The notes beneath the pieces are model-generated. The model worked only from the letters and a program-made list of their open reading frames with translations, had not been told where the DNA came from and searched no databases. 64,000 nucleotides of DNA from JAIOHN01 sp038258185 (lineage in GTDB: Bacteria > Chloroflexota > Anaerolineae > Aggregatilineales > Phototrophicaceae). Both the position numbers and the translations under genes were made by a program. Within the stretch, counting starts at the first letter, position 1; the number at the start of each line of letters is the position of its first letter. Below are positions 17,928 to 26,707 of this stretch, piece by piece. The stretch spans positions 1 through 64,000 of the forward strand of contig JBBSQD010000001.1 in the NCBI GenBank assembly GCA_038258185.1, written 5' to 3'.

Positions 17928-20150
17928 ATGACAGTGGATTTACTGGAAGGCTTGAACGAACAACAGCAGGAGGCCGTCACCGCCCAGGGTGGCCCGGTGA
18001 TTGTCTATGCTGGGCCGGGTAGTGGTAAAACCCGTGTCCTCACGCACCGTCTGGCCTACCTCGTCAGCCAGATGGGAGTCTATCCCGGCGCGATTATGGC
18101 CGTGACATTTACCAATAAAGCCGCCAGTGAAATGCGCGCCCGTGCGGAAAATCTGATGGATGGCAAACTGCGCGGCTTACAGATCGGCACGTTTCATGCC
18201 ATTTGCGCCCGGTTGCTGCGCCGTGAGGCTGAACACACTCCCTATCGACATGATTATCTGATTTACGACACCGACGATCAGCTTTCGGTGGTCGGGCAGG
18301 CGTTGAAAGCGCTGGAAATTGACAGCAAGCGCTATGCTCCGCGGCGCATCCTCAATGCGATTTCCAACGCCAAGAATGAACTGATTACGCCGCTGATGTA
18401 TCCCAGTGGGGATTATTTCAGCGAGATTGTGCGCCGTGTCTATACCGCCTATCAGGATATTCTGGTGGCGAACAACGCTATGGATTTTGATGATCTGCTG
18501 ATGCAGACCGTGGTATTGATGAGTGACAATGCCGAAGTGTGCGAAAAATATCAGCACTTTTACGAGCATATTCTGGTGGATGAATTTCAGGATACCAACA
18601 TCGCTCAATACAAGCTGGTGCAGATTCTGGGCAAGCCACAGGACAACATTTTTGTGGTCGGCGATGAAGATCAGGGCATTTACGCCTTTCGTGGCGCGGA
18701 CTACCGCAATGTGATGCAGTTCCGGCAGGATTACCCTCAGGCCAAAATGATTATCCTGGCGCAGAATTATCGCTCCACCCAGAATGTGCTGGATGTGGCG
18801 CGGTCGGTTATTGAGAAGAACACGCACCGCCAGCAGAAAGACCTGTTTACGGATCGGCAGGGCGGCGCGAAAGTCTATCTGTATGAAGCCTATAACGAGA
18901 GCGAAGAAGGCGATTGGGTGGCGCAGCAGGTCGAATCGCTGCGGCACCATGAGCGGATGCACTATCGTGATTTTGCGGTGATGTATCGCACCAATGCCCA
19001 GTCACGTGCGCTGGAAGAGGCCTTTATCCGCGAGAATATCCCCTACCGGCTGGTGGGCGGAGTCGGCTTCTACAAACGGCGTGAGGTGCGTGATCTGCTG
19101 GCGTATCTGCGGCTGATTAATAACCCCGATGATTCGGTGAGTTTCAACCGTATCATTAACGTGCCCAAGCGCGGACTGGGTGCGAAGTCTGTCGCCACTT
19201 TTCAGGCGTGGACGGTGCACGATCACCTCACCTATGGCATGGCGCTGACCGCATTGGCCGATGGTGAAAGTTCACCGTTGAGCGGACGAGCCGCGACCGG
19301 CTTTGTTGAGTTCTCGCAGTTGATGGCCGGGTGGCGTAAAATCGCTGAGGCAGGCCATCTGGTGACGCTGTTTGATCAGATCATGGCCGATACCAAATAC
19401 CGCTTTTATCTACAGGAAATCAGCGACACCAAAGAGCAGGCGGTAGAACGTGACGAGAACCTGCGCGAGTTGCGCGGTCAGCTTGAAATCCGCGAGGGTA
19501 TGGAGATGACCCTGGGCGAATTCCTGGAAGAAACCGCACTGGTGGCGGATGTCGATACGCTCCAGGTGGATGCCGATGCAGTAACTCTGCTCACGCTGCA
19601 TTCGGCCAAAGGGCTGGAATTTCCAATTGTGTTTATTACCGGCGTGGAAGATGGCATTCTGCCACATACGCGGTCTTTGGATGATGCCGAGGGCATGGCC
19701 GAAGAACGCCGCCTGATGTATGTTGGCATCACACGGGCGAAAGATCAGGTCTACCTGACATATGCCTTCCGCCGCTTTTTATTCGGCAACAGCGATGCCA
19801 ATATCCCATCACGCTTTCTGGAGGATATCCCTACCAATCTGCTGGATGGCACCGTGTCCGCGCAAAATCGCTATCAGCGCGAAACGTCCATCAGTTACGA
19901 GCGTGAAACCACCTGGGATCAATCGGGATTTTCAAAGCCGAAATCGAAAATTCTGCCGTTCAAAAGCGAGCCAGCCAAACAACCTGATCTGCAATACAAA
20001 ACGGGTATGCAGGTGCTGCACGGGAAATTCGGTGAAGGTACCGTCATCGAAAGCAAGAAATCTGGCAGTGATGAAGAGGTCACCGTGTCGTTTAAGATGT
20101 ATGGCATTAAGCGGCTTGCGGCGAGTTTTGCTAAACTGACGATTGTGTGA
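17928..20150 (+). CDS. pcrA: UvrD/PcrA-type DNA helicase
   Basis: 3'-5' superfamily 1A helicase for repair and replication-fork maintenance. Motifs in order: Q-motif LNEQQQEAV, Walker A AGPGSGKT near 30, FTNKAA, DEFQDTN near 217, GDEDQGIYAFRGA near 245, NYRST, and LLTLHSAKGLEF near 550. The C-terminal ~45 residues form the PcrA-type Tudor-like domain (GMQVLHGKFGEGTV). 740 aa is full length. GAAGGGAG precedes the ATG by 7 nt. Confidence 0.96.
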   Translation: MTVDLLEGLNEQQQEAVTAQGGPVIVYAGPGSGKTRVLTHRLAYLVSQMGVYPGAIMAVTFTNKAASEMRARAENLMDGKLRGLQIGTFHAICARLLRREAEHTPYRHDYLIYDTDDQLSVVGQALKALEIDSKRYAPRRILNAISNAKNELITPLMYPSGDYFSEIVRRVYTAYQDILVANNAMDFDDLLMQTVVLMSDNAEVCEKYQHFYEHILVDEFQDTNIAQYKLVQILGKPQDNIFVVGDEDQGIYAFRGADYRNVMQFRQDYPQAKMIILAQNYRSTQNVLDVARSVIEKNTHRQQKDLFTDRQGGAKVYLYEAYNESEEGDWVAQQVESLRHHERMHYRDFAVMYRTNAQSRALEEAFIRENIPYRLVGGVGFYKRREVRDLLAYLRLINNPDDSVSFNRIINVPKRGLGAKSVATFQAWTVHDHLTYGMALTALADGESSPLSGRAATGFVEFSQLMAGWRKIAEAGHLVTLFDQIMADTKYRFYLQEISDTKEQAVERDENLRELRGQLEIREGMEMTLGEFLEETALVADVDTLQVDADAVTLLTLHSAKGLEFPIVFITGVEDGILPHTRSLDDAEGMAEERRLMYVGITRAKDQVYLTYAFRRFLFGNSDANIPSRFLEDIPTNLLDGTVSAQNRYQRETSISYERETTWDQSGFSKPKSKILPFKSEPAKQPDLQYKTGMQVLHGKFGEGTVIESKKSGSDEEVTVSFKMYGIKRLAASFAKLTIV

Positions 20151-20280
20151 ACCAAATCGAGTCCCACAAATGTATCACTGTGATAGCTTTCATCTTTGTA
20201 CGGGGTGAAAACTGGTCTGCAACGCACAGGCTTGACCAGACGTATAGAAATTGTTTGGGCTACGAGGATAAATACCATCC

Positions 20281-22863
20281 ATGATCGATACCGCCGCACC
20301 CCCAGTTGCCACCTCACCGCTTTCAGGCTTGTCGGAGGCTGAGGCGAAAGCCCGTCGCCAGCGGGGCGAAGGCAACGACATCAGGCTGCAAACCAGCCGC
20401 TCGTATATCGATATTATCCGCTACAACGTTTTCAATATCATCAATGTGATTCTGTTTGTGATTGGCGCCGTCATGATCGCTATTGGTCGCACATCTGACG
20501 CGATCACCAGTGTCGGTGTGATTGCGCTGAATGTGGTGGTCGGCGTGTATCAGGAAGTGCGCGCCAAGCGTCAGCTTGACCAGATTGCGCTGCTCACCCG
20601 CCCCAAAATCAGCATTATGCGTGATGGGCAGGAAAAAGAGGTTGACCCCGCCGAATTGGTTCGCGGCGATATTATCCTCGTCAGTTCCGGCGATCAGATC
20701 GTGGTGGACGGAGTCGTGGTTGGCGAGGGACGCATTGATATTGATGAATCCCTGCTGACGGGCGAGGCGGATCTGGTGCCGAAAATCGCCGGGGACGAAG
20801 TGCTGTCCGGCAGTTTTTGTGTCACGGGTAGCGCGACTTATGAAGCCACCAAAGTGGGCGCGGAAAGTTTTGCCAATAAGCTGACGGCCACCGCCCGTAA
20901 ATTCACGATTGCCAACACACCTTTACAAAGCGAAATTAATCTGCTGCTGCGGCTGTTGATGCTGTTGGCGCTGTTTATCGGCTTTTTGATTCTGATCGCG
21001 TCGATTCTCGCCAATGCGCCGTTTATGCGCCAGGTGCAGATGGCGGCGGTGATCGCTGGCCTGGTGCCTAACGGTCTGTTTTTTATGGTGGTGCTGGCTT
21101 ATGCACTGGGGGCGCTGCGCATCGCCCAGCAGGGTGCGCTGGTGCAGCAGTCCAACGCGGTCGAGTCTCTGAGTAATGTCACCGTGCTGTGCATGGATAA
21201 AACCGGCACACTGACCGCCAATAAAATTAATTTCAACGCTGTTTATCCGGTGGGCATGAGCAACGAAGAACTGGAAGCCATTCTCGGAAATTTCGCCAGC
21301 AGCGCTACCGATAATAACGCGACAGGTCAGGCCATTAGTGACGGGCTGGGTGGCACGCATCATGATTTCAGCGAGGAAGTGCCGTTTTCGTCTGCCCGTA
21401 AATGGAGTGGCCTGGTTTTTAAGTCGGACGACATGCAGGGCGTATATGTGCTGGGTGCGGTGGAGATGCTGAGCGAACACATGCCGATTCCAGATGAAGC
21501 CGCTGAACAGATTGAAGCGTGGTCGGCAGAGGGATTGCGTGTGGTGGTTTTCGGCCACAATCCAACCGTGACGACGCTGCTGAACGCCGACGATGAGCCG
21601 CAGTTACCGGACTTAACTCTGCTGGGTGTGATCAGTTTTAGCGATGAACTGCGGCCTTACCTGCGCGAGACTCTGGCGAAATTCAGTGCTGGCGGCATTA
21701 CGCTGAAGATCATCTCCGGTGATAATCCGCAGACGGTGGCGGCACTGGCGAAACAGGCCGGTCTGCCGGGAGATCTGCAATTTATTTCCGGGCCGGAACT
21801 GAGCGAGATGAACGAGATCGAATTCAGCGATGCGGCTCAGAAAACCACTGTTTTTGGCCGCATCACACCCGACCAGAAAGAACAACTGGTAGACGCGCTG
21901 AAAAAACAGGGGCATTATGTCGCTATGATTGGCGATGGTGTCAACGATGTGCTGTCGCTGAAAAAAGCCAATCTGGGTATCGCCATGGAAAGTGGCACCT
22001 CCGCCACACGCGCCGTCGCGGATATGATTCTGCTCAAGGACTCGTTCAGTGCGCTGCCGCTGGCGTTCACGGAGGGTCAGCGCATCGTCAATGGCATGAA
22101 GGATATTATGCGCCTGTTTCTGGTGCGGGTGCTGTATTCCGCGCTGCTGATTATCGCTAATGGCGTGATTGGGCTGGGCTTTCCGTTTGTACCTACTCAG
22201 AACGGCCTGCTCATCTTTTTGAGTGTGGGTATCCCCACGGTTGGGCTGGCGGCGTGGTCACGACCCGGACCCTTGCCACGGCGAGGGATGCTGCGCGAGA
22301 TCGCCAATTTTGTCCTGCCAGCCACGGCGACCATTTTTGTGTTTGGCCTGTTCGTCTATTTTGTCGCTTTTGTGGGTGGCATCGTTGAAGTGTTCGACAT
22401 CCGCGTGACGCGTGATGAAATCGCGAATTTTCAGGAGTTCGCAGGTATTGATTATAACTTTCAGGGGCGCGATCAGTTTATTGTCGAGGTAGCGCATTTA
22501 ACCGCGCAGACCGCTCTGACGGGCTTCACCTGTTTCGCGGGTTTGCTGCTGGTGGTGTTTGTCGAGCCGCCCACTCAGTTTTTCGTCGGCGGGGATGAAT
22601 ACAGCGGTGATATCCGGCCCACATTGCTGGCAGTACTGATGTTTATCATCTACGTGATTGTGTTAATCGTGCCGCCACTGCGAGGGTTCTTTGAGATGGT
22701 TCCGCTGCCATTACCTGCCTATATCGCGATTGGCGTGTTAACCATTATCTGGATGCTGGTCACGCGCTTGATGTGGCGCCAGCACTGGCTGGAACGGTTC
22801 CTTCAGGTCGATCTGTCGACCAATGAAAGCGAGCCGGTCATCCGCATGGAACGGCGTTTGTAA
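20281..22863 (+). CDS. P-type cation-transporting ATPase
   Basis: E1-E2 ATPase with TGE loop (DESLLTGEA near 160), phosphorylation site DKTGT with Asp at ~306, and hinge GDGVND near 551. Ten hydrophobic segments fit a P2/P-type layout closest to bacterial CtpE-like pumps. In the fourth helix the ion-binding motif reads GLVPNGL (about 260-266) where SERCA-type calcium pumps have PEGL; Asn replaces the coordinating Glu, so ion specificity is uncertain. It is flanked by a terminator at 22951 and appears monocistronic. A 13-bp palindrome (TATCACTGTGATA, 20173-20185) lies upstream and could be an operator. Confidence 0.9.
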   Translation: MIDTAAPPVATSPLSGLSEAEAKARRQRGEGNDIRLQTSRSYIDIIRYNVFNIINVILFVIGAVMIAIGRTSDAITSVGVIALNVVVGVYQEVRAKRQLDQIALLTRPKISIMRDGQEKEVDPAELVRGDIILVSSGDQIVVDGVVVGEGRIDIDESLLTGEADLVPKIAGDEVLSGSFCVTGSATYEATKVGAESFANKLTATARKFTIANTPLQSEINLLLRLLMLLALFIGFLILIASILANAPFMRQVQMAAVIAGLVPNGLFFMVVLAYALGALRIAQQGALVQQSNAVESLSNVTVLCMDKTGTLTANKINFNAVYPVGMSNEELEAILGNFASSATDNNATGQAISDGLGGTHHDFSEEVPFSSARKWSGLVFKSDDMQGVYVLGAVEMLSEHMPIPDEAAEQIEAWSAEGLRVVVFGHNPTVTTLLNADDEPQLPDLTLLGVISFSDELRPYLRETLAKFSAGGITLKIISGDNPQTVAALAKQAGLPGDLQFISGPELSEMNEIEFSDAAQKTTVFGRITPDQKEQLVDALKKQGHYVAMIGDGVNDVLSLKKANLGIAMESGTSATRAVADMILLKDSFSALPLAFTEGQRIVNGMKDIMRLFLVRVLYSALLIIANGVIGLGFPFVPTQNGLLIFLSVGIPTVGLAAWSRPGPLPRRGMLREIANFVLPATATIFVFGLFVYFVAFVGGIVEVFDIRVTRDEIANFQEFAGIDYNFQGRDQFIVEVAHLTAQTALTGFTCFAGLLLVVFVEPPTQFFVGGDEYSGDIRPTLLAVLMFIIYVIVLIVPPLRGFFEMVPLPLPAYIAIGVLTIIWMLVTRLMWRQHWLERFLQVDLSTNESEPVIRMERRL

Positions 22864-22950
22864 TGCGTGAATGGTGACATTTAAGCAGAATAATGTGCCC
22901 ATAACACCTATTCCAATGGTCAGACATTACCAGTATAATGACCTCGTCTT

Positions 22951-22976
22951 GCCCCGAATATCGGCGGGGCTTTTTT
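22951..22976 (+). terminator. Rho-independent terminator
   Basis: GCCCCG / CGGGGC stem with an 8-nt loop directly followed by six T. It ends the P-type ATPase transcript. A TATAAT at 22934-22939 lies just before it, so it may also act as a leader attenuator for the next gene. Confidence 0.85.
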
Positions 22977-22990
22977 GTGAGGAAACACGC

Positions 22991-23518
22991 ATGAGTTCTG
23001 AAAAAATCACCGATGGCATGGTCGTCAGTCTGGCCTATGTCTTGACCGTAGATGGCCAGATTGTCAGCCGCACCGATGCTGACGACCCGCTGGAATATCT
23101 GCATGGTTCGGAAAATATCATTCCTGGTTTAGAAGCGGCGCTCGCTGGCAAGCAGGTGGGCGACAAACTCAATGTCACACTGGCACCCGAAGATGCTTAT
23201 GGTGACTATGACGAAGATGAAGTGGAAGAGATCGACCGCGACGAAATGCCTGAACCGCTTGAAGAAGGCATGGTGGTTGAAGTCGAAGACGAAGATGGCT
23301 TTGTGTATGTCGCCACCGTCACCAAGCTGGATACGGACACCGTCACGCTGGACTTTAATCCGCCGCTGGCTGGCAAAACCCTGACTTATGATGTCGAGGT
23401 TACTGGCCTGCGTGCAGCCGCAGAAGATGAGCTGGAACATGGCCACCCGCACTCACTGGATGATGAATTTGACGAAGATTACTACGACGATGATGACTAC
23501 GAGGAAGACGAAGAGTAA
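22991..23518 (+). CDS. SlyD-like FKBP peptidyl-prolyl isomerase
   Basis: FKBP-type prolyl isomerase with insert-in-flap domain, as in SlyD: it accelerates protein folding at prolines. The core phrase PLEYLHGSENIIPGLEAALAG is written here in part (LHGSENIIPGLEAALAG, about 37-53); APEDAYG follows, then the IF domain and DFNPPLAGKTLTYDVEV. Unlike SlyD's His-rich metal tail, the C-terminus is highly acidic (DEFDEDYYDDDDYEEDEE), so nickel handling is not implied. The start at 22991 follows GAGGAA and the terminator hairpin. Likely co-transcribed with Maf, 12 bp downstream. Confidence 0.9.
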   Translation: MSSEKITDGMVVSLAYVLTVDGQIVSRTDADDPLEYLHGSENIIPGLEAALAGKQVGDKLNVTLAPEDAYGDYDEDEVEEIDRDEMPEPLEEGMVVEVEDEDGFVYVATVTKLDTDTVTLDFNPPLAGKTLTYDVEVTGLRAAAEDELEHGHPHSLDDEFDEDYYDDDDYEEDEE

Positions 23519-23530
23519 TCATCGGCTGGT

Positions 23531-24109
23531 ATGACCACGTTCATCCTCGCTTCAAGCTCACCCCGGCGGCGCGAATTGCTCGCGTCGCTGGGTGTCCCGT
23601 TTACCGTCCTCAAACCGGATATTGATGAAACCCAACAGGCTGGCGAAGCTCCGCTGGATTATGTCACGCGCCTGAGTGCAGCCAAAGCCGCGCACATTGC
23701 CGCGCAGGTCAGCCCGGATACATGTGTGCTGGCGGCGGATACAGTCGTGATTCATGACGGTGATATTCTGGGCAAACCTGCCGATGCTGCCGAAGCCACG
23801 CGGATGCTGCGCCGCTTGCGCGGGCAGGAACATCGCGTCTGCACCGCCATTACTCTGCAAATGCTACCCGGTCAGCCCTTGACCGAAGTGACCTGTACAC
23901 AGGTGAAGATGCGACCCTACACCGATGCTGAGATCGAAGCCTATATCGCCACCGGTGATCCCTTCGACAAAGCCGGGAGTTACGCGATTCAGCATCCAAC
24001 CTTCGCGCCGGTCGAGCGCATTGACGGTAGTTACAGCAATGTGGTCGGCTTACCGCTGGAAACTCTGCGCAGGCTGCTGTTGCAAATCGGCTGGCCGCTG
24101 GATGATTAA
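23531..24109 (+). CDS. maf: Maf-family nucleoside triphosphate pyrophosphatase
   Basis: House-cleaning nucleotide pyrophosphatase that hydrolyses modified or non-canonical NTPs. The N-terminal substrate loop ILASSSPRRRELL is textbook Maf, followed by ADTVVIHDGDILGKP near 70-85 and GSYAIQ, DGSYSNVVGLP near the end. 192 aa is normal. Convergent with the following gene. Confidence 0.93.
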   Translation: MTTFILASSSPRRRELLASLGVPFTVLKPDIDETQQAGEAPLDYVTRLSAAKAAHIAAQVSPDTCVLAADTVVIHDGDILGKPADAAEATRMLRRLRGQEHRVCTAITLQMLPGQPLTEVTCTQVKMRPYTDAEIEAYIATGDPFDKAGSYAIQHPTFAPVERIDGSYSNVVGLPLETLRRLLLQIGWPLDD

Positions 24110-24118
24110 AAGCCAGCC

Positions 24119-24667
24119 CTAAAGCGCCTGCTGATCCAGCCATGCCTGCACCTGCGCCAGCCAGTCCGGCGCGTTTTCATCCACCCCACTGACCAGCAAT
24201 AAAATCCGCCGTGCGATAACGCCTTCCATCTCTTTGGGATCATGCGCCAGTGTTTGCAGCAGATAAGGCGCGTATTGATTGGCGCCTAATCCAACCGCTA
24301 AGGCTGAAGCGGACGCGATGCGCAGTTCGGCGTTACTTTTCTCGTTGGCGATCTCCAGAAATTCGCTGGTGGTTTCCCAACCGGGCATAGCGCTCATTTC
24401 TACTTTTAGCGCCTGCTCATACGTGAGATTCCACTGCGCCAGCACGGCTATACTTTCGTCGATCATCGCCCCCAGCGAATCGCGGATGCGGGTTTCCTGC
24501 TCGGTCAGCGTGGCCTGCTCGACACGGCGCTGCGCCAGATCCCGGATATTCGCTTCAGTGAGTTCGATTCCATGCTCCGCCAGCAACCGCTTGTACTGGC
24601 GCAGCAGCACCACCAGCAAGTCACTTAACGGCGCATTGTTCAAAACTGTTGCCCGATCAGATCTCAT
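24119..24667 (-). CDS. Helical protein of unknown function
   Basis: 182 residues, predicted mostly alpha-helical: AHGIELTEANIRDLAQ, then coiled-coil-like EQATLTEQETRIRDSL, and a HEAT-like C-terminal part (AELRIASASALAVGLG and APYLLQTLAHDP). No catalytic motif or signal peptide. I do not recognise the family. It is divergent from the STAS-like gene across an AT-rich gap that contains a perfect inverted repeat. Confidence 0.65.
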   Translation of the reverse strand: MRSDRATVLNNAPLSDLLVVLLRQYKRLLAEHGIELTEANIRDLAQRRVEQATLTEQETRIRDSLGAMIDESIAVLAQWNLTYEQALKVEMSAMPGWETTSEFLEIANEKSNAELRIASASALAVGLGANQYAPYLLQTLAHDPKEMEGVIARRILLLVSGVDENAPDWLAQVQAWLDQQAL

Positions 24668-24734
24668 ACAAACCCTCTTTTTAATCCCGGCACGATAAAT
24701 TTAATCATCATCAGTGAGGTCTTACACTCAAAAA

Positions 24735-24759
24735 GTTAATTTAATCATGAAAAATTAAC
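24735..24759. promoter_or_regulatory. Inverted repeat between divergent genes (candidate operator)
   Basis: GTTAATTT and AAATTAAC, perfect 8-bp arms with a 9-nt spacer, in the AT-rich gap between two divergently transcribed genes. A dimeric regulator site is possible; no regulator is known. Confidence 0.35.
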
Positions 24760-24846
24760 GAATTTGCGTATTTCTTATAGGACAAAGTTTAAGAAATATT
24801 AGATAATAAATGTAGGATTGATGATGAATTAAGGTAAAGTGTTTTG

Positions 24847-25248
24847 ATGGATCTTACGGTCAGTTGGGGCGATGCAAAAAAATCGCATATTCGTTTTACC
24901 TCCGACGGCTCCTGGACACGAGCGCCTCTCACCGCGGCAGTTGCCGAAATACTCCATTTACTCAACAGTTCTGCCCTGTCTGTCCATATCATGATTGAAC
25001 TTCAGGCGGCACGAGTAACCACCAGTGAATTTATCGGCAGCGCCCAATATCTGAAGACGCTCATTCAACATCCGAAGACCCGCCATATTCTGGTGATTGG
25101 CGCATCTGCCGAAACAGAATCACTGTGTAAAAGTTACCCGGCCTTTAATCACTTTCACTTTGCCAACACCCTGGATGAGGGCTACACTTTACTCTCACAG
25201 TTGGATTATTTATCCAGCGTGGGCGGTTTGCAGATCGCATCCAGTTAA
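24847..25248 (+). CDS. STAS/SpoIIAA-like single-domain protein
   Basis: ~133-residue protein with the pattern of stand-alone SpoIIAA-like domains: an N-terminal strand pair around a Trp (LTVSWGDAKKSHIRFTSD), GSWTRAPLTAAVAEILHLL, and C-terminal TLDEGYTLLS. The same layout is seen in the protein at 61816-62208. Such proteins often act in regulatory switches or membrane association; no partner is adjacent. The ATG at 24847 follows AAGG; a TTG just before it is also in frame. Confidence 0.55.
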   Translation: MDLTVSWGDAKKSHIRFTSDGSWTRAPLTAAVAEILHLLNSSALSVHIMIELQAARVTTSEFIGSAQYLKTLIQHPKTRHILVIGASAETESLCKSYPAFNHFHFANTLDEGYTLLSQLDYLSSVGGLQIASS

Positions 25249-25374
25249 GCCGGCAAAGCTTAGTGTATCAGACGCTATAAACACAAATCCAGCCTGGTAT
25301 AAATTCCTCACAGAGAACCGCCGACTGCTAAACGCCTATACCTTTCTGGTGGGCTTTGCGCTACTATCTCCTGC

Positions 25375-26037
25375 ATGACAAAATCACCGAAATATGACAC
25401 TGCACCGCCGACAGCGCTCTATTCCCGGGCGGCTTTGAGCATGGCGCTGGCCACCCCCTGGAAGGCGCGTAATGAGATCGAGCGGATGCTGCTGCTGCCG
25501 CTGGCGCGGTTTCAATTCGCGCTGGTGGGTGTAGAATGGAAACAGGGCTGGCGGCTGTATGGCCTGCCGATTATCCAGAAACACCGCGACAGCCACCTGA
25601 GCATCGGGGCGGAACTGGAATTACGGTCAACGGTGCGCAGCAATCCATTAGGGCCGAATCGTCCGGTTTTTCTCAGCACCCGGCGACCCGGTGCCGATCT
25701 GATCATCGGCCAGCGGTTTGGCATGACCGGCGGCAGCATCGTCGCGGAAGAATCGGTAAGGATCGGTGACCGGGTGACGGTTGGCGCCAACAGTGTGATC
25801 GCTGATACGGACTTTCATCCGCTGGATGCGCTGGCACGGCAGAATGTCCCGCTGGATGGAGCGACTAAGCCGGTGGTGATCGAGGACGATGTGTTTATCG
25901 GTATGCAGGCCATTATTTTGAAAGGCGTGACCATCGGCGCTGGGAGCATTATTGGTGCTGGCAGTGTCGTGACACAATCTGTTCCCCCCAGTGTAATCGC
26001 CGCTGGCAATCCCGCAAAAATTATTCGCGAGTTGTAA
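25375..26037 (+). CDS. Hexapeptide-repeat acyltransferase (left-handed beta-helix)
   Basis: Acetyl/acyltransferase of the DapH/WbbJ type. The C-terminal ~130 residues show the hexapeptide pattern ([LIV]GxxxX): SIVAEESVRIGDRVTVGANS, the catalytic-region TDFHPLD, then VIEDDVFIGMQAIILKGVT and IIGAGSVVTQSV. The N-terminal ~85 residues are family-poor. Ends AGNPAKIIREL, typical of the class. First of three tightly packed genes: 10 bp to the PlsC-like gene. The shared operon suggests modification of a lipid or glycan. Confidence 0.85.
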   Translation: MTKSPKYDTAPPTALYSRAALSMALATPWKARNEIERMLLLPLARFQFALVGVEWKQGWRLYGLPIIQKHRDSHLSIGAELELRSTVRSNPLGPNRPVFLSTRRPGADLIIGQRFGMTGGSIVAEESVRIGDRVTVGANSVIADTDFHPLDALARQNVPLDGATKPVVIEDDVFIGMQAIILKGVTIGAGSIIGAGSVVTQSVPPSVIAAGNPAKIIREL

Positions 26038-26047
26038 AATTAAATCT

Positions 26048-26707
26048 ATGAACGAAAGATATCCCCCGGAAATTGACTGGTTTTTTACCCATCTGGCGCG
26101 GCTGATTCTGCGTGTTACGGGCTGGAAATATGAAGGCCAACTCCCCGACGCACCCAAATTTATCATCGTGGCGTATCCGCATACCTCCAACTGGGATGGC
26201 CCTATCGTGGTCGTCGTGGCGATGGCGATGCGTATGAAGGTCAACTGGCTGGGCAAAGACAGCCTGTTTAAATCACCGCTGCTGGCGCGTTTCTTCGAGT
26301 GGGCAGGCGGCATTCCGATTGATCGCAGTTCCAGCCACCGTGCCTTAAAGTCCACTGTGCAGGCTTTTCAGGAACGCTCCACACTGGCGCTGGTGATTTC
26401 GCCGGAAGGCACACGCCAGCTTCAGGACGCGTTCAAACCGGGATTTTACTTTCTGGCGCAGAAAGCCAATGTGCCGATGATGCTGGGCACATTTGATTAC
26501 ACCCGCAAGCTGGTGATGCTGGGGCCGGTGATTTATCCCACAGGCGATATGCACGCCGATATGGAACCGATGGTTGCGTTTTATCAACGTGGCATTGGCC
26601 GTTATCCTGAAAAAGCCACCCCCGTCCGACTCCCGGCACGCAAAGATCGGGTAAAATCGAGCCAGATGGATGCTGACCTCCCCGGTGCATCTGAAAAGGA
26701 GTCGTGA
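26048..26707 (+). CDS. PlsC-like acyltransferase
   Basis: Lysophospholipid acyltransferase superfamily (1-acylglycerol-3-phosphate acyltransferase type). The catalytic HX4D box reads HTSNWD near residue 46. The second motif is GGIPIDRSS, and the glycerolphosphate-binding SPEGTRQ is near 120. Its stop overlaps the start of the TIR gene (TGATG), so translation is likely coupled. Acyl acceptor unknown. Confidence 0.88.
   Translation: MNERYPPEIDWFFTHLARLILRVTGWKYEGQLPDAPKFIIVAYPHTSNWDGPIVVVVAMAMRMKVNWLGKDSLFKSPLLARFFEWAGGIPIDRSSSHRALKSTVQAFQERSTLALVISPEGTRQLQDAFKPGFYFLAQKANVPMMLGTFDYTRKLVMLGPVIYPTGDMHADMEPMVAFYQRGIGRYPEKATPVRLPARKDRVKSSQMDADLPGASEKES

Noticed and set aside
24119..24667. Possible HEAT-repeat phycobilisome lyase-like protein
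   Set aside because: Only one weak HEAT-like stretch is visible; left as unknown.
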